DNA of 64,000 nucleotides from Simmondsia chinensis (lineage: Eukaryota; Streptophyta; Magnoliopsida; Caryophyllales; Simmondsiaceae): contig JAGTTD010000009.1 in the NCBI GenBank assembly GCA_018398585.1, forward strand, positions 8,933,193 to 8,997,192, given 5' to 3'. Of this stretch, positions 34,883 to 44,457 are shown in pieces. Under the pieces are notes generated by a model. The model saw nothing but the letters and a program-made list of their open reading frames with translations, searched no databases and was not told the DNA's origin. Position 1 is the stretch's first letter. Every line of letters begins with the position of its first letter. The translations under genes were made by a program, and so were the position numbers.

Positions 34883-36860
34883 GGAGGATCACTTTGCCAC
34901 TCAGCATGCACACACCCAAAACTTATTGGGATAGTTTTATCCTCATTTCCATATACTGAATGTACTTCCATATCAATCAATCTTTACTAATTGCATTAAA
35001 GAATTGACGTAGCTTTGCGATTAATTCATGCCAACAGCTGATAATTCTTTTGTTTGGTTGCAAGTGTCAATCCTTTAGAACAATGCACACCTGCATACAT
35101 CTATGAGAAAGGAGGAGGAAGGGACTTACAAAATAAATTCTCTCCTTCACACTCAATGCCTCATCCATCCCTGTCACTCTGAGATACATCAATCTGTAAT
35201 TTACATCAAATAAATGAGGATAAAGTGGAGCATCAATAAGAAATATAAGGTGGAAAATACCATAAAATGCAAGGGAAAAAATTCCAAAGCATTTCAAATT
35301 TATAACGCAAAATCACCTAAAACGTCAACCCATTTTATTTCAAGTACACAACCAAGCAAAATATACATAACAGCCTTAGGCACAAACCGGAATCTTCAAA
35401 AATAATGGCTACAAGGCACAGAACAGTAAGCACCTGTGCCAAGCTTGTTCATAGCTGAACGTATGACTTTTCATCAGCTTCACTGCAGGGGCTTCATTTA
35501 TACCATCTGCATCAGTTTAATGGATGAATAGATGACAAACAATGGCTGTATAACTGGACCAGGAATCAAGCCCCATACCACTTCTCTGTAAAGCAGACAG
35601 GAATGATTCTTCACTTTTGGTGCTTGTATAAATGATGAGGGGGCGTGCCTGATATTTCACTAGAGATAACACTTTAGCTGAAAGCTAAAGCAAACATGAC
35701 AAGGGGAATGATTAAACGATTAGAGCTCATCTACATGGTTGTCAGTGTCGCAACCTATGGTCATCCCTTCATTATCAACAATGACAAGGAAGCGATAAAA
35801 TACAAAGAGGAGAGAAACTCAAACCCAAATCAACGGCTGGATAAAAGAGAGATAAACTCATACCCAGATCAATTATGGGATAATCTGTACCATCCTCCCA
35901 ACATTCAAGAACATGAAGTTGTCGAGTGGTGGAATCGTAGTAAGAAATTCCAACTCTGTTTCAGAAAAAAGCAGAGCAATTCAATAATTCAATGCTGTTA
36001 CACATCTCCAAGATCTAGCTAAACTGTGTTTAGGGACCAATAGCTTCACTATGGCAATGTTTAAGATATCCAACAAGAAAATTATCAATAGGATCAAGAA
36101 TGCAGCCCTTTTACCCTTAACTGTCTAAACGACAGTAACGCCCATTGTAGATGAGCTTTATACTTGCTTCAGACGTCATATGCCACTTGTTTTAGAACAG
36201 TTAGCATCCCCACCAACACCGTCCCCATATACTTGGAGAGAGAGAAAGCAAACAAACTAAGTATAAAGGGAGGCAACGTACCTACGACCGTGCAGGATAC
36301 AGGCCATGTAAACCTACAAGCAGGAGAACAGATTGCTTTATGTTAGCAACTGATATATAGGAACAGAAAACTGACCTGGTTTGAAGTCTGAAGACCACCT
36401 CAGAAGCAGAAGAGTTAACCAGCTAACTAATCATAAGGAAACAAGAGAAACAAACAATACAAGTACAACCTGCTTATAGAAAAAATGTGACGTCACAAAT
36501 GAGCATGGAAACAAACAAACAAAGGAACAAGTTTGTAATTTCATGTTCTTCTTTTAATAGCAAAAGAAAATGTATGAGTATGCATAATATAAACTGTCTA
36601 TTTGATCCATCTATTTTTAGCTTCTCTATTTTCAACTAAAATTTGTTTCAATAAAATCTGTATATTTAAAATTCATCCATTTTCACAGTGTGATGTTTGT
36701 TTCTGCAATGCAAAAAGACATTTTCCACACAATAATTTGCAGTTACGGAATCAAATAACAGTAAAATCCGGAAATCTACGCCACGAACCTGAGATTGGGC
36801 ATCGCTTTCATCGACTTCCTCCATCACTACATCCAAATGAGAGCCAATGACACCTGACAT
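22128..36860 (-). CDS. MSH5: MSH5, meiotic MutS homologue, complete in 34 exons
   Basis: MSH5 pairs with MSH4 and stabilises recombination intermediates to promote class I crossovers; it is a nuclear ATPase without mismatch-repair activity. Exons in order on minus: 36860-36789, 36313-36282, 35955-35864, 35659-35579, 35506-35434, 35193-35130, 34339-34185, 33371-33267, 33017-32990, 32910-32879, 32799-32742, 32093-32007, 31577-31521, 30268-30167, 30068-30024, 29627-29550, 29204-29154, 29075-28994, 28642-28569, 28485-28386, 28287-28191, 28092-28003, 27899-27835, 27744-27686, 26221-26145, 26064-25978, 25707-25646, 25541-25480, 24798-24745, 24647-24562, 23831-23800, 23404-23381, 22940-22825, 22217-22128. 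All are GT-AG with matching phases. They total 823 codons with the stop; Arabidopsis MSH5 is about 807 aa. Key motifs: [23 protein letters not shown], Walker A GPNYSGKS (about 581-588), [15 protein letters not shown], Walker [12 protein letters not shown] (about 655-665), VCTHLTE and [11 protein letters not shown]. An in-frame ATG at 36824 could be the true start. No coding lesion was seen. Confidence 0.96.
23957..24334. mobile_element. MULE-type MITE in MSH5 intron 30
   Basis: Long inverted ends: left GATTTATTTACGTCAATGG..., right (read in) GATTATTTGCATCACAAGTC, with continued similarity through TTAATTTAGTAC / TCAATTTAATCTTG. The flanks CTAAATCTA (23948-23956) and CTAAAATCTA (24335-24344) are a 9-10 bp duplication differing by one inserted base. 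It lies between exons 31 and 30 and leaves splice sites untouched. Confidence 0.65.
25405..25460. repeat. Poly-T/poly-G tract in MSH5 intron 28
   Basis: About 21 T followed by G-runs (G7, G6, G3, G6 with single interruptions). It ends about 20 bp from the exon 28 donor at 25479. The G-runs could form a quadruplex on the + strand, the template strand for MSH5. Confidence 0.9.
26279..27386. mobile_element. MULE-type element, 1108 bp, in MSH5 intron 24
   Basis: Both ends begin GGyCAAATTATrGAAAAG (reading inwards) and stay inverted for roughly 250 bp. They are flanked by a perfect 9-bp duplication ATTATTTTA (26270-26278 and 27387-27395), the hallmark length of Mutator-like elements. Each arm is itself built of tandem units of about 80 bp (words AATTTCATAAAATA and AACTTTATAATTA). 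The centre (26560-27110) is extremely AT-rich with no coding. It separates the Walker A exon (27686-27744) from exon 25. Confidence 0.9.
30391..30489. repeat. Poly-C/poly-A tract in MSH5 intron 13
   Basis: C-runs with few interruptions, more than 40 consecutive C at the core, followed by about 25 A. Read in the MSH5 direction it is poly-T then poly-G, the same order as the tracts at 25405 and 34782 read on +. Exact length in an assembly of such sequence is unreliable. Confidence 0.9.
33891..33940. repeat. (CT)n microsatellite in MSH5 intron 7
   Basis: About 24 CT units with two interruptions (CTAT and CTCC). Intronic. Confidence 0.95.
34782..34888. repeat. Poly-T, (GT)n, poly-T/poly-G tract in MSH5 intron 6
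   Basis: T22, a short GT-rich stretch, T24, then more than 30 G. Open frames across it (poly-Phe/Gly, poly-Pro/Lys) are artefacts. Third tract of the same T-then-G build inside this gene. Confidence 0.92.
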
Positions 36861-37332
36861 TCCAATTTCCAATACCTAGCTCTCTCAGTTACTCACAAAA
36901 TGCCTGTGCAACCACAATTTCTGCATATTCAACAAAAATTTCAAACAGATTATCAATCAGCGCAATTCTAGTTTTAACTAATATCGATCTAAATCAGAAA
37001 CAGTTCGCTGCAAAATTTTACAGCAATTACACGAAGAAACCGAAAAAATACGAAAAAACACTGGCAAACAAAGAAAAGCGAAGAGATTACGATGAATGAA
37101 TTCGTGCAGACTGACAATTACAAGAGATTTCACCGAAGGCAATGAGGCGGTTACAGTGTGAGAGTAGAAGGAATCATGTGCTCAACCACCGGGAGCTAAC
37201 GGTTCAGAAACGCAGCACTGCCAGCTGTGTTCTCCACGAAACGGTGACGTACGTTTCAACTGGACGATCCTGCCCTTTACAATGTTTCCCGCCTAATTGA
37301 AAGTGAAAGGGAAAGGGAAAGGGAAAGAGAAA
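36861..37332 (-). promoter_or_regulatory. MSH5 5' flank with an E2F-like site
   Basis: About 470 bp separate the MSH5 start from the large inverted-repeat element. TTTCCCGCC at 37285-37293 fits the E2F consensus (TTTsCCGC type), a site common upstream of plant replication and repair genes. TGACGTAC (37246-37253) is an ACGT-core element. A (GGGAAA)n run at 37308-37338 abuts the transposon end. No clear TATA box was seen. Function is inferred only from motif and position. Confidence 0.4.
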
Positions 37333-37596
37333 GGGAAATCGTATGGTTTGGACCCCCCACCTCTACCTTATTCTTTTTTAGACCCTCTTAATTATAAATA
37401 GATTTTTTTGGATAAAAATGTCCTCCCACCTCACTCCTCCATCCGTCCTCTCTCTCTCTCTCCCTTTCTCTCTCCTCATTTAATGCAAGGCAGATAAAAT
37501 GACACTTTTTTGACTTTTTTCACTCTTCCTTTTCTTCATTTTTTTTTCTTTTCGAATTTTTTTGTCAAAAAAAAAAAATATTATTTTTAAATTTGC
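37333..37596 (+). repeat. Left long terminal inverted repeat
   Basis: Pairs with 43428-43695 in inverse orientation. Shared words include CTCATTTAATGCAAGGCAG, AATGACACTTTTTTGACTT and TTTTTTTGTCAAAAAAA. The outer end lies 470 bp upstream of the MSH5 start codon. Confidence 0.9.
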
Positions 37597-37649
37597 CCTT
37601 TCTTCTTCTTCCCTCCCAGACCCTGTTTAGGTGTGTTTCAAGTAATTAG

Positions 37650-40600
37650 TGGTGTCTGAAATAAAATCATACACTGGGTATGATGCTTTTTAATGGTGTA
37701 AAATGAACTTATTCAGGTGTATTTCAAGCAATTAGTGGTAAATGACTTGTCATACATAATGTATGATAGGTTTAAATGGCATAAAATCAACTTTTACTGG
37801 TTTTTTCAAGTAATTACTGTTACAGTGGGCTGCAATCGAATCATACAATGAGTATGATACGTTTTAATGGTGTAAAATAAACTTATTCGGGTGTATTTCA
37901 AGCAATTAGTGGTAAATGACTTGTCATACACAATGTATGATAGGTTATAATGGTATAAAATCAATTTTTGCTGATTTTTTCAAGTAATTAGGGGTACAGT
38001 GGTCTGAAATCGAATCATACACTGGATATGATGCGTTTTAATGGTGTAAAATGAACTTATTCAGGTGTATTTCAAGGAATTAGTGGTAAATGACTTGTCA
38101 TACACAATGTATGATAGGTTTAAATGGCATAAAATCAACTTTTACTGATTTTTTCAAGTAATTACTGTTACAGTGGGCTGAAATCGAATCATACAATGAG
38201 TATGATGCTTTTTAATGGTGTAAAATGAACTTATTCAAGTGTATTTCAAGCAATTAGTGGTAACTCATACACAATGTATGATAGGTTATAATGGTATAAA
38301 ACCAATTTTTGCTGATTTTTTCAAGTAATTAGGGGTACAGTGGTCTGAAATCGAATCATACACTGGGTATGATGCGTTTTAATGGTGTAAAATGAACTTA
38401 TTCAGGTGTATTTCAAGCAATTAGTGGTAAATGACTTATCATACACAATGTATGATAGGTTTAAATGGCATAAAATCAACTTTTACTGATTTTTTCAAGT
38501 AATTACTGTTACAGTGAGCTGAAATCGAATCATACAATGAGTATGATGCGTTTTAATGGTGTAAAATAAACTTATTCAGGTGTATTTCAAGCAATTAGTG
38601 GTAAATGGCTTATCATACACAATGTATGATAGGTTATAATGACATAAAATCAACTTTTGCTATTTTTTTCAAGTAATTAGGGGTACAGTGGTCTGAAATC
38701 GAATCATACACTGGGTATGATGCGTTTTAATGGTGTAAAATGAACTTATTCATGTGTATTTCAAGGAATTAGTGGTAAATGACTTGTCATACACAATGTA
38801 TGATAGGTTTAAATGGCATAAAATTAACTTTTACTAATTTTTTCAAGTAATTACTGTTACAGTGGGCTGAAATCGAATTATACAATGGGTATGATGCGTT
38901 AAAATGGTTTAATATGAACCTTTTCAGGTATGTTTCAAGTAATTAGTGGTAAATGACTTATCATACACAAATTATTATAGGTTTTAATGGCATAAAATAA
39001 ATTTTTGCAGTTTTTTTTATGTAATTACTGTTGCAGTGGTCAGAAATCGAATCATACACTGGGTATGATGCATTTTAATAGTGTAAAATGAACTTATTTA
39101 GGTGTATTTCAAGCAATTAGTGGTAAATGACTTATCATACACAATGTATGATAGGTTATAATGGTATAAAATCAACTTTTGCTGTTTTTTTAAGTAATTA
39201 GGGGTACAGTGGTCTGAAATCGAATCATACACTAGGTATGATGCGTTTTAATAGTGTAAAATAAACTTATTCGGGTGTATTCCAAGCAATTAGTGGTAAA
39301 TGACTTGTCATACACAATGTATGATAGGTTTTAATGGTATAAAATCAACTTTTGCTGATTTTTTCAAGTAATTACTGTTACAGTGAGTTGAAATCGAATC
39401 ATACAATGGGTATGATGCGTTAAAATGGTTTAAAATGAACCTTTTCAGGTATGTTTCAAGTAATTAGTGGTAAATGACTTATCATACATAAATTATTATA
39501 GGTTTTAATGGCATAAAATTAACTTTTGCAGTTTTTTTTATGTAATTACTGTTGCAGTGGTCTGAAATCGAATCATACATTGTGTATGATGTGTTTTAAT
39601 TGTGTAAAATGAACTTATTCAGGTGTATTTTATGCAATTAGTGGTAAATGACTTATCATACACATGTATGATAGGTTTAAATGGCATAAAATCAACTTTT
39701 ACTGATTTTTTCAAGTAATTACTGTTACAGTGGGCTGAAATCGAATCATACAATGGGTATGATGCGTTAAAATGGTTTAATATGAACCTTTTCAAGTATG
39801 TTTCAATTAATTAGTGATAAATGACTTATCATACACAAATTATTATAGGTTTTAATTGCATAAAATAAATTTTTGCTGTTTTTTTTATGTAATTACTGTT
39901 GCAGTGGTCTGAAATCGAATCATACACTGGGTATGATGCGTTTTAATGGTGTAAAATGAACTTATTCAGGTGTATTTCAAGCAATTAGTGGTAAATGACT
40001 TATCATACACAATGTATGATAGGTTATAATGGCATAAAATCAACTTTTGCTGTTTTTTTCAAGTAATTAGGGGTACAGTGGTCTGAAATCGAATCATACA
40101 CTGGGTATGATGCGTTTTAATGGTGTAAAATGAACTTATTCAGGTGTATTCCAAGTAATTAGTGGTAAATGACTTGTCATACACAATGTATGATAGGTTT
40201 TAATGGTATAAAATCAACTTTTGCTGATTTTTTCAAGTAATTACTGTTACAGTGAGTTGAAATCGAATCATACAATGGGTATGATGCGTTAAAATGGTTT
40301 AAAATGAACCTTTTCAGGTATGTTTCAAGTAATTAGTGGTAAATGACTTATCATACATAAATTATTATAGGTTTTAATGGCATAAAATCAACTTTTGCAG
40401 TTTTTTTTATGTAATTACTGTTGCAGTGGTCTGAAATCGAATCATACATTGTGTATGATGTGTTTTAATTGTGTAAAATGAACTTATTCAGGTGTATTTT
40501 ATGCAATTAGTGGTAAATGACTTATCATACACATGTATGATAGGTTTAAATGGCATAAAATCAACTTTTACTGATTTTTTCAAGTAATTACTGTTACAGT

Positions 40601-41575
40601 GGGCTGAAATCGAATCATACAATGGGTATGATGCGTTAAAATGATTTAATATGAACCTTTTCAAGTATGTTTCAATTAATTAGTGATAAATGACTTATCA
40701 TACACAAATTATTATAGGTTTTAATTGCATAAAATAAATTTTTGCTGTTTTTTTTATGTAATTACTGTTGCAGTGGTCTGAAATCGAATCATACACTAGG
40801 TATGATGCGTTTTAATAGTGTAAAATAAACTTATTCGGGTGTATTCCAAGCAATTAGTGGTAAATGACTTATCATACACATGTATGATAGGTTTAAATGG
40901 CATAAAATCAACTTTTACTGATTTTTTCAAGTAATTACTGTTACAGTGGGCTGAAATCGAATCATACAATGGGTATAATGCGTTAAAATGGTTTAAAATG
41001 AACCTTTTCAGGTATGTTTCAAGTAATTAGTGGTAAATGACTTATCATACACAAATTATTATACATTTTAATGGCATAAAATCAACTTTTGCAGTTTTTT
41101 TATGTAATTACTGTTGCAGTGGTCTGAAATCGAATCATACATTGTGTATGATGCGTTTTAATGGTGTAAAATGAACTTATTCAGGTGTATTTCAAGCACT
41201 TAGTGGTAAATGAATTATCATACACAATGTATGAAAGGTTTTAAAGGCATAAAATCAACTTTTGCTTTTTTTTCAAGTAATTAGGGGTACAGTGGTCTGA
41301 AATCGAATCATATACTGGGTATGATGCGTTATAATGGTGTAAAGTGACCTTATTCAGGTATACTTCAAGTAATTAGTGGTAAATAACTTGTCATACACAA
41401 TGTATGGTAGGTTTTATTGGCATGAAATCAACTTTTACAGGTTTTTTCATGTATTTAGTGGTACAGTGGTCTGAAATCTACTTATATACGTGTATTTCAA
41501 GTTTTATTGGTGTATGATGCACTTCATACACAGTGTATGATGGGTTATATTTGTGTAAAATCAACGTATATTTGT
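37650..41575 (+). repeat. 174-bp tandem satellite, about 22 copies, with higher-order repeat
   Basis: The word TGATGC recurs at 37681, 37855, 38029, 38203, 38370, 38544, 38718, 38892, 39066, 39239, 39413, 39587 and so on to 41322, almost always 173-174 bp apart (one 167-bp step from a small deletion). Each unit consists of two related halves of about 87 bp, one with ATCATACACAATGTATGAT (a perfect 8-bp palindrome around CAA) and one with CATACACTGGGTATG. A five-unit block is repeated at an exact 869-bp offset (39239/40108, 39413/40282, 39587/40456, 39760/40629, 39934/40803). No open frame is conserved. Confidence 0.95.
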
Positions 41576-42811
41576 GTATTTTTGGAATGTGTATTTAAAA
41601 AAAAAAATATACATTTTTAATAAAATAATCCGTACGATTTCCCTTCAAAAAGGCCCTCCCATTCACCCCCCCCCCCCCCCCAACCCGTCCCCTTTCTCTC
41701 TCCTCATTTAATGCCATCCCATCCGTACCCCTACTCTCTCCTCATTTACTTACAGCTGTAAAACCCCTTCCTGCCTTTCTGTCTTCCCCATAAGCAACTT
41801 GTTTTACAAGCCACCAGTCACTCTCCTCTTTCTCTCACCCATTCATTCTCTCTCTCCTCTTTCCGAATTTGTTCATCCTCTTTCTCCTCTATTTCAGCTG
41901 CGATTCTCGTTCCCGTGGGTCTGACCTCTGTTTTCACACCTTCATCCTTGATCTCTAGCTGCTCCAGTGTTTAATCACCATTTTCGAAGGTGAGTAAGAG
42001 TTATTTTTGTAGGGTTTAGGGTTTTGGTGCTCCAATGTATAATATCCGTTTGTTTCGTACCATTTCCTGAACATAGTGCATAGTATTTGTTAGGGTTTAG
42101 GGTTTTGGTGTTAGTGGCTTTGTGATTAGTGTTTTTTATTTGTGTAAAATGATCTTCTGCATGTTTTGTGATTTTTTTTCACGTAAAAACAACCTTTGTG
42201 ATATAATGAACTTCTGCATGTTTCATATGAGCAACCATACAGTGTGTAGGATTCGTTTTAATAGTATAAAATCAACTTGTGTAGATATTTTTTAAGTAAT
42301 TAGTGGTTTATGAGTGAGCAACCCTACAGTGTGTATGATTGGGTTTAATAACCAACCATATAGTGTTTTTTATTTGTGTAAAATGATCTTCTGCGTGTTT
42401 TGTGATTTTTTTTTTTCATGTAAAATCAACCTTTGTGGTATAATGAACTTTTGCATATTTCATATGAGCAACCATACAGTGTGTAGGATTGGTTTTAATG
42501 GTGTAAAATCAACTTGTGTATATGTTGTTTAAGTAAGTGGTTTATGAGCAACCATACTGTGTGTCTGATTGGGTTTAATGGTGTATAACCAACCTGTGTT
42601 TTTTTATGTTAAGTAATTAGTGGTGTACAATCGATCATACAGTGTGTAGGATTGGTTTTAATAGTGTATAACCAACTTGTGTTTGTGTATTATAAGTAAT
42701 TAGTGGTGGTGTATAATCAATCATACACTCTGTATGATTTGTTTCAATGGTGTAGAACCAAAGTGTGTCTGTTTGTGTTCAGTAATTAATGGTGTATTGC
42801 TTTTATTTCAG
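41576..42811 (+). other. CT-rich leader, 5' UTR and repeat-filled intron of the captured gene
   Basis: 41640-41760 resembles part of the terminal repeat (poly-C, CCTTTCTCTCTCCTCATTTAATG). 41760-41990 is a CT-rich 5' UTR-like exon ending in a donor (GAAGGTGAGTAAG, 41987-41999). 41993-42811 is an intron ending TTTTATTTCAG. It contains diverged copies of the satellite half-unit (CATACAGTGTGTAGGATT..., TGTAAAATCAACTTGTGTA) at roughly 90-bp spacing, so the satellite probably grew out of such intron repeats. Confidence 0.6.
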
Positions 42812-43440
42812 ATGGCATTTTACACACGTAGGAAGAGCCGTCCTGCAGTTGAGGTTGATTACATTTTCCCGAGGAATTTCTGAAAATTCCTCCAAGTCAA
42901 CCAAATAGGTTTGTCAACCAAGGTTGTTACAGAGATAAAGGAAATCTTGAAGGACGACGAAGCCAAGGTTTGACACTGTATTCATTTTAATTATGTTAAC
43001 TTTTGACAATGACATTTATGATCCCATATTAACTAAAAGTGTTTTGCATTACAATTTGCCCTTACCTCACAATACAATGTCGGGTATCTGCTTGAGCTGA
43101 GTGAGACCAATATCAGCTTCTGGCATAGTCTCATTCACGTTGTCCTTCTCCACTAGGTGGCCAACCCCAATCCCGAGGAGTTATCATTCTTATTTGGTGG
43201 GAAGGTAGTGCACCTTGGGAGGAGGGAGTTTTGCATTCTCACCGACTTGAGATATGCCGGTGTGGAATATGTACGCGGTAGTCCCAACAGGCTGGTTGCC
43301 AAGTATGGCATGAGGGGGAGGATGACTAGGCAGCAGCTTTTTGATGCATGCAGAACCTGCTCCATCATGGAGGACCAGGTTAAGCTTGCTGTTGCGTACC
43401 TGGTCGAGGGTCTACTGCTCGCCAAACGCAAATTTGGAAA
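42812..43440 (+). pseudogene. DUF1985-like (ULP1-transposon associated) gene fragment
   Basis: The first exon starts ATG at 42812 (MAFYTRRKSRPAVEV...) and hits a TGA after about 22 codons; similarity-like coding continues (KVVTEIKEILKDDEAK) to a donor near 42969. The second part, from about 43030, reads NVGYLLELSETNISFW, then an in-frame TAG at 43154-43156, then FGGKVVHLGRREFCILTDLR and KLAVAYLVEGLLLAKRK. This spacing (GG-x-x-V-x-x-x-x-R-E-F-x-x-x-T-x-L ... K-L-A-x-x-x-x-x-E-G-x-L-L) is the DUF1985 pattern found with ULP1-like proteases in plant MULEs. The protease domain is absent, and the two stops make the frame non-functional. Confidence 0.6.
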
Positions 43441-43695
43441 TAATTTTTTTTTTTGACAAAAAAATTTGAAAAGAAAAAAAATGAAGAAAAGGAAGAGTGA
43501 AAAAAGTCAAAAAAGTGTCATTTTGCCTGCCTTGCATTAAATGAGGAGAGAGAAAGGGGGAGAGAGAGAGGACGGATTGGGGGGGGGGGGGGCGGTGAGG
43601 TGGGAGGGCATTTTTATCCAAAAAGATCTATTTAGGTTAATGGGGTCTAAAAAAGAATAAGGTGGGGTTGGGGGGTCCAAACCGTACGATTTCCC
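43428..43695 (-). repeat. Right long terminal inverted repeat
   Basis: Inverted copy of 37333-37596, with a 14-G run at 43578-43591 where the left arm has a short CTCACTCCTCC. The DUF1985-like frame runs straight into its inner edge (codons for AKRKFGN). Confidence 0.9.
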
Positions 43696-43919
43696 AAGAG
43701 GAAAAGACTTGGTAATGTTATTTTCACACGTAAAATTGTTATTATCAGTGTAATATTATAGTTTTTTAAAGATAATTTTAAGGTTTTTATTATTTGTAAG
43801 TCACATTATTAACTCTGGTAGTAACAATTTTTTTTATGACAATAACAACTTTGAAAAATTTACCTAAGAGAAATAAGGTAGTAAACGAACAGAACATTTG
43901 ATGAACCACCGGTGTTCGA

Positions 43920-44436
43920 AATCGATTAGGGTTTGTTCATATTCATTATAAAGGCTTGATAGCTTATAGAGCCGAATTCGAGCAGGCTCAATAAGCTTAA
44001 CAAGCCGAGGTCGAACAGGGGTGCTTGGCTCATTAATGTTTGCAAACAGCTCGATAAGAGTTCGTTAACGGGCTTGATAAGAGTTTGTCAAAAGCTCGTT
44101 AAGGGTTCGTTAACAGTTAATATTGGTTTGAAAGTGGTTCGATAATGACTCGATACGATGGCGAGATCGATAAACAGGAAGCTCGGCTTGATTTTAAGAT
44201 CGATTGGGCTCGATAACAAGCTCGACTCGACTCGATAACGAGCTCGACTTGGCTTGATAAGCCTAACGAGATGACCCGAGTATGAACACACTAAATTTTT
44301 ATCGAATCGGGCTCGAATAAGGATTGGAAAAGTTCGATAAGAGCTCGACTCGAACTCAAAGCTCAGTAAGCTTTATCGAACTTGAGTTTGAACAGAGGGA
44401 TGCTCGATTCGGCTCGGCTCGGCTCATTTACACCCT
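43920..44436. mobile_element. hAT-like non-autonomous element
   Basis: It begins near TAGGGTTTGTTCAT (about 43926) and ends GGCTCATTTACACCCTA at 44436. The body is a dense run of CTCGATAACGAGCTCGA-type words. The ends fit the plant hAT pattern TAGGGTGTAAATGAGC, but the 8-bp duplication is not clear. The exact left end is uncertain. Confidence 0.5.
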
Positions 44437-44457
44437 ATTAAGAAGGATTGAAATGAA

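Larger units (their letters stand above)
37333..43695 (+). mobile_element. Large MULE-like inverted-repeat element, 6.4 kb, with satellite array and DUF1985-like gene
   Basis: The ends GGGAAATCGTA(T/C)GGTTTGGACCC are inverted at 37333 and 43695, and the inversion continues for about 265 bp (37333-37596 versus 43428-43695) with minor differences, including a longer C/G run on the right. The interior has a 174-bp tandem array (about 37650-41575), a CT-rich leader with a spliced 5' UTR (about 41760-42811) and a broken DUF1985-like coding region. No transposase is present. The flanks AAAGAGAAA and AAGAGGAAA are a possible decayed 9-bp duplication, but they are low-complexity. From memory, plant MULEs carrying ULP1-like genes often include DUF1985, which supports the MULE assignment. 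Confidence 0.8.

Noticed and set aside
34699..34990. Poly-Phe/Gly and poly-Pro/Lys proteins across the T/G tract (also 30089-30493)
   Set aside because: These translate homopolymers in MSH5 introns 6 and 13.
36602..36872. Extended first exon of MSH5 running to 36666
   Set aside because: A donor at 36788 and continuation in the 36313-36282 exon restore the conserved MSH5 start (VYMAC...); the extension is intronic.
37650..41575. CRISPR-like array
   Set aside because: Units are contiguous 174-bp satellite monomers without unique spacers, in a plant nuclear context inside a transposon.
43153..43431. Minus-strand ORF opposite the DUF1985-like region
   Set aside because: It is the shadow of the plus-strand frame, which has the family pattern; the minus frame has none.
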